Assembly: GCA_028870615.1 (NCBI GenBank)
Contig: JAGWPH010000057.1
Span: 1 to 10,019 of the forward strand
Length of the DNA: 10,019 nt
Source of the DNA: Betaproteobacteria bacterium
GTDB lineage: Bacteria; Pseudomonadota; Gammaproteobacteria; Burkholderiales; Ferrovaceae
Direction: 5' to 3'
Positions 6,649 to 10,019 of this stretch are shown one piece after another. Under the pieces are notes generated by a model, which did not search any database, was not told the DNA's origin, and saw only the letters and a program-made list of their open reading frames with translations. The number at the start of each line of letters is the position of its first letter. The stretch's first letter is position 1. A program made the position numbers and the translations under genes.

Positions 6649-7032
6649 TCAGGACGACAGCAACCTGATGATGGATTGCAATTCCTTTTTGAACGACTCG
6701 GGGATCTTCTGCACTGATTTGACTACCGGTTCGGTCAACTGTCGAATGGCCGTTCTTTCTTCCGGTGATGAGAGGACATGACGTGCCCCGTTGATGGTGA
6801 ATCCGCGATCGTAGAGCAAACTTCGGATGTGGCGAATCAGCATGACTTCATGAGGCTGGTAGTAGCGTCGATTGCCTCGTCGTTTTACGGGCTTGAGCTG
6901 CGAGAACTCCTGCTCCCAGTAACGCAGGACATGGGGTTTGACCGCACACAACTCGCCCACTTCACCGATGGTAAAGTACCGTTTTGAAGGAATCGGGGGA
7001 AGCCCGATTTCAGGCAGGTTCTGAGTTGCCAC
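6649..7032 (-). CDS. MerR-family transcriptional regulator (conserved neighbour of ihfA)
   Basis: A 127-residue regulator. Residues 19-46 hold the MerR helix-turn-helix ([25 protein letters not shown]). Residues 47-58 hold the wing ([12 protein letters not shown]), and a second helical part runs to about 85. The C-terminus is short and has no metal-binding cysteine pair (the single Cys29 is in the HTH). This fits the ihfA-linked MerR-like proteins of unknown ligand rather than mercury or copper sensors. The start is GTG at 7032, supported by GGAG seven bases upstream and by the family N-terminus; it lies inside ihfA with a 23-bp overlap, implying translational coupling. Targets are unknown. 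Confidence 0.92.
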   Translation of the reverse strand: MATQNLPEIGLPPIPSKRYFTIGEVGELCAVKPHVLRYWEQEFSQLKPVKRRGNRRYYQPHEVMLIRHIRSLLYDRGFTINGARHVLSSPEERTAIRQLTEPVVKSVQKIPESFKKELQSIIRLLSS

Positions 7033-7315
7033 TCCGCTTCTCCACCAGAGTCTTCAGTTTCTGACTGGCATGAAAGGTCACAACGCGGCGCGCGGTGATC
7101 GGGATTTCTTCCCCTGTTTTTGGATTACGTCCGGGGCGTTGCGGTTTGGTACGCAGTTGAAAATTGCCAAAACCCGATAATTTGACGCTCTCCCCTTTTT
7201 CGAGGGCAGTTCGGATTTCCTCAAAAAAAGTATCCACGAGATCTTTCGCTTCTCGTTTATTCAATCCGACTTTTTCAAACAGCAAATCGGAAAGCTCGGC
7301 TTTGGTGAGTGTCAT
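7010..7315 (-). CDS. ihfA: integration host factor subunit alpha
   Basis: A 101-residue DNABII nucleoid protein that with IHF-beta bends DNA sharply at specific sites, in replication, recombination and sigma54 transcription. It begins [20 protein letters not shown] and shows the family signature SGFGNFQLR and the DNA-binding beta arm [12 protein letters not shown] with the intercalating Pro65, then [14 protein letters not shown]. The N-terminal alignment and position after pheT identify the alpha rather than the beta subunit or HU. It follows the pheT stop by 10 bp with a GGAG site, and its end overlaps the merR start by 23 bp. Confidence 0.97.
   Translation of the reverse strand: MTLTKAELSDLLFEKVGLNKREAKDLVDTFFEEIRTALEKGESVKLSGFGNFQLRTKPQRPGRNPKTGEEIPITARRVVTFHASQKLKTLVEKRSGNSEPA
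7040..7043 (-). promoter_or_regulatory. ribosome binding site of merR inside ihfA
   Basis: GGAG on the minus strand, seven bases before the GTG at 7032 and within the ihfA coding sequence. It decides for the GTG start, since no ATG precedes the conserved RYFTIGEV part. Confidence 0.6.
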
Positions 7316-7325
7316 AAAAGCTCCG

Positions 7326-9692
7326 TCATCTCAACTGGGCACTGAACTGGGACTGCAGGACATTTAGCAGGGCAGCCACACCGGATTCAATCTCAGCTTC
7401 GGTCAATGTCCTTTCAGTATCTTGCATAACTATACGAAATGCAAGGCTTTTTTTACCATCTGCCACCCCCTGCCCCTGGTATAGGTCGAACAGGGCCAAT
7501 TCTGAAACCCCTGGCACCCTGGCCGCCTGCAATGCTTCCAGAATGGATGCTGCCGGGACCTCCTGCCCTACTAACACGGCAATATCACGCCGGACCGGCT
7601 GAAATCGGGGGGGTTCTTGATAGCTCGGGATACGGCGCTCCAGTAAGGCCTCGAGGGAAATTTCAAATAACACCGGTGCGTTAGGGAATCCGTACAGGGC
7701 GGTCACCCCGGGATGCAATTCGCCCAGCCATCCCACTGTCTGTCCCTCCAGAGCAATCTGCGCCGACCGTCCGGGATGTAAGGCAGGGTGAGTCCCTGGT
7801 GCGAAGATTGGAGTGGCATCGCTCCATAGGGCTTGGATATCCATCTTGAGATCAAAGAAGTCCACAGACTCGGTGGGTTGCCCCCATTGCTCAGGATATC
7901 GAGAACCATAGATCAGCCCTCCCAGGCGCTTATTCTGAACATAGTCCGAGCCATTCCTGGAAAAGCATCGCCCCAGCTCGAAAATTCTGATGCGTTCCTG
8001 TTTGTGACTCAGGTTAAATTGAAGGGAGTTGATCAAACCGACGGCCAGGGTTGAACGCATGACCGACAATTGGCTGGCAATCGGGTTGAGCAATGCGACA
8101 TCGGAAGGCTGGGCTGCAAGGGTCATTTCATCCTTGGCATCCACAAAACTATAGGTCACCACTTCCTGATACCCTCGGTGAACCATTTGCAAAGCCACAT
8201 CGAGCTCGGCCTTACGCGCCTCGAGGCTGGGCAACATCACAAGCTTTCCGGAGGGTGGCACCGCGGGAATCTGGTCGTAACCATATAACCGGGCAATTTC
8301 TTCAATGAAGTCAACTTCGATAGCGAGATCAAAGCGGTAGCTAGGGGAAGTGACGTCGAAACCACCTTTGACAGTTTTGAGAGTTAAGCCCAGACGCCCG
8401 AGCAACTGAGCCATCGCTTCGTCAGAGAGGTCCAGGCCCAGCACGCGACGAACCCGCTCAGGACGCACTCGCACCGGCGCACGCAGAGGCAGGTGCCCCC
8501 CCGCGACCTCCACCACGGCACCGGCATCGCCCCCCCCGCATAAGTCCAGCAGCAACGTCGTGGCCCGCTCGAGGGCTTGCCGAGTCGCTGAAAAATCAAC
8601 ACCCCGTTCAAAACGGTATGCCGAATCAGAGCTTAACGTCAAACGCCGGGCGCGCCCTGCAATTGCTTCAGGAGAAAAAAATGCGCTTTCCAGAAACACC
8701 CTGGAACTTGTGGGTGTCACTGCGGTGGCGTGCCCACCCATCACGCCAGCCAGAGCAACCGGCCCACTTTGGTCGGCAATCACCAACATATCGGGCTGCA
8801 GCGTCACTTGTTGCTCATTAAGCAGGGTCAAGCTCTCGCCAGGCCGGGCCCAGCGTACCGACAATGCTCCCTGCAAATTATCTTCATCAAACGCATGAAG
8901 TGGCTGTCCTAACTCAATCAACACATAGTTAGTCACATCCACGATGATACTTTTAGGGCGAAGCCCTGATCGAATAAGGCGCTGCGCCATCCATGCAGGG
9001 GTCGGAGCGTCGGGATGATTAAGACGCAGCGAACGACCCAAATAGCGAGGACAGGCTATGTCCTCCTGCACCCGAATCTCGCGCTGCTTGTTGACATTCG
9101 TGACAGGCGCCGGAATCACGGCTAATGGCGCAAAAGGCGTGTTGGTAATGGCGGCAACTTCGCGTGCCACACCCTGTACACTCAGGCAGTCTGCGCGGTT
9201 GGGAGTAAGTTTGAGAGTGAACAGGTGGTCATCGAGGTCCAGCAATCGCCGGAGATCTGCCCCGGGAGGAGCGTCAGGCGCAAGTACCAGCAATCCCCCA
9301 CTGATTTGACTCAGTCCCAATTCCCTTTCGGAACACATCATGCCAAAGGACGCTATGCCCCGCACTTCGGCTTCTTTGATTTCCAGCCCACCAGGCAATG
9401 TTGCACCAACCAGCGCACATGGCGCCTTCATGCCCAAGGTAACGTTGTCTGCCCCGCAAACGATCTGTAACGGACTTTTTTGTCCCACATCCACGGTAAG
9501 TAGCTTGAGGCGATCTGCCTGAGGGTGCTTTACGATCGCTTTAACCTCGCCTACAACCACCCGGTCAAACATGGGGGCAACGGGTTCCAGGGCCTCCACC
9601 TCCAACCCTGCCATGGTCAGAGCATGTGCCAGGGCGGATCGGTCAAGTGACGGATTGACCAACGTGCGTAGCCAAGATTCTGAGAATTTCAT
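7326..9692 (-). CDS. pheT: phenylalanyl-tRNA synthetase beta subunit
   Basis: The 788-residue beta subunit of the alpha2-beta2 synthetase that charges tRNA-Phe. It has the usual full length. In order: [17 protein letters not shown] at the N-terminus; the EMAP-type tRNA-binding OB domain about 39-150 ([42 protein letters not shown]); the B3/B4 editing domain about 210-385 (ITNTPFAP upstream, [33 protein letters not shown]); B5 about 400-475; the catalytic-like core with [13 protein letters not shown]; and the C-terminal ferredoxin-fold anticodon-binding domain about 695-788 ([13 protein letters not shown]). The ATG at 9692 follows the pheS stop by 10 bp and has no good Shine-Dalgarno; translation is probably coupled to pheS. 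The gene is followed closely by ihfA, the classical order. Confidence 0.98.
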   Translation of the reverse strand: MKFSESWLRTLVNPSLDRSALAHALTMAGLEVEALEPVAPMFDRVVVGEVKAIVKHPQADRLKLLTVDVGQKSPLQIVCGADNVTLGMKAPCALVGATLPGGLEIKEAEVRGIASFGMMCSERELGLSQISGGLLVLAPDAPPGADLRRLLDLDDHLFTLKLTPNRADCLSVQGVAREVAAITNTPFAPLAVIPAPVTNVNKQREIRVQEDIACPRYLGRSLRLNHPDAPTPAWMAQRLIRSGLRPKSIIVDVTNYVLIELGQPLHAFDEDNLQGALSVRWARPGESLTLLNEQQVTLQPDMLVIADQSGPVALAGVMGGHATAVTPTSSRVFLESAFFSPEAIAGRARRLTLSSDSAYRFERGVDFSATRQALERATTLLLDLCGGGDAGAVVEVAGGHLPLRAPVRVRPERVRRVLGLDLSDEAMAQLLGRLGLTLKTVKGGFDVTSPSYRFDLAIEVDFIEEIARLYGYDQIPAVPPSGKLVMLPSLEARKAELDVALQMVHRGYQEVVTYSFVDAKDEMTLAAQPSDVALLNPIASQLSVMRSTLAVGLINSLQFNLSHKQERIRIFELGRCFSRNGSDYVQNKRLGGLIYGSRYPEQWGQPTESVDFFDLKMDIQALWSDATPIFAPGTHPALHPGRSAQIALEGQTVGWLGELHPGVTALYGFPNAPVLFEISLEALLERRIPSYQEPPRFQPVRRDIAVLVGQEVPAASILEALQAARVPGVSELALFDLYQGQGVADGKKSLAFRIVMQDTERTLTEAEIESGVAALLNVLQSQFSAQLR

Positions 9693-9702
9693 TTAATTTA
9701 TT

Positions 9703-10019
<317 letters not shown>

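Overview
This window carries housekeeping genes of a Gram-negative proteobacterium, most likely a betaproteobacterium of moderate GC content. The indicators are the order pheS-pheT-ihfA-merR-tRNA-Pro, the surE-pcm-nlpD cluster, and the style of the PheS, PheT and RadC sequences. I cannot name the genus. There is no transposase, integrase, phage gene, CRISPR array or recognisable defence or toxin module.

Layout from left to right. (1) Bases 1-407 (+) hold the C-terminal GNAT domain of a larger protein that begins outside the window, probably a Pat/YfiQ-like acyl-CoA synthetase/protein lysine acetyltransferase. (2) Bases 421-5139 (-) hold a tight five-gene run, transcribed aceF, lpd, surE, pcm, nlpD. 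It joins the E2 and E3 subunits of a 2-oxoacid (pyruvate) dehydrogenase to the surE-pcm-nlpD cluster. No E1 gene (aceE) lies directly upstream, and rpoS, which commonly follows nlpD in proteobacteria, is absent from its usual place. (3) Bases 5140-5307 form a divergent intergenic region with two palindromes, a candidate aceF promoter and a strong terminator-like hairpin. (4) Bases 5308-5871 (+) hold a membrane-anchored TlpA-like thioredoxin, whose 3' end overlaps the convergent gene radC (5843-6403, -) by 29 bp inside a hairpin. (5) From 10019 leftwards to 6547 (-) runs pheS (partial), pheT, ihfA, a MerR-family regulator, and a tRNA-Pro(GGG) with its own candidate promoter.

Functionally there are three themes: central carbon metabolism (PDH E2/E3) coupled to stationary-phase, repair and envelope functions (SurE, Pcm, NlpD); phenylalanyl-tRNA synthetase with the nucleoid protein IHF-alpha and tRNA-Pro; and single genes for thiol redox and a RadC/JAMM protein.

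I found no convincing previously undescribed system. The points worth a second look are modest: the aceF-lpd-surE-pcm-nlpD fusion without aceE or rpoS, an NlpD without a LysM domain, a RadC lacking the N-terminal part of the family, and the structured intergenic DNA around 5160-5276 and 5853-5877.
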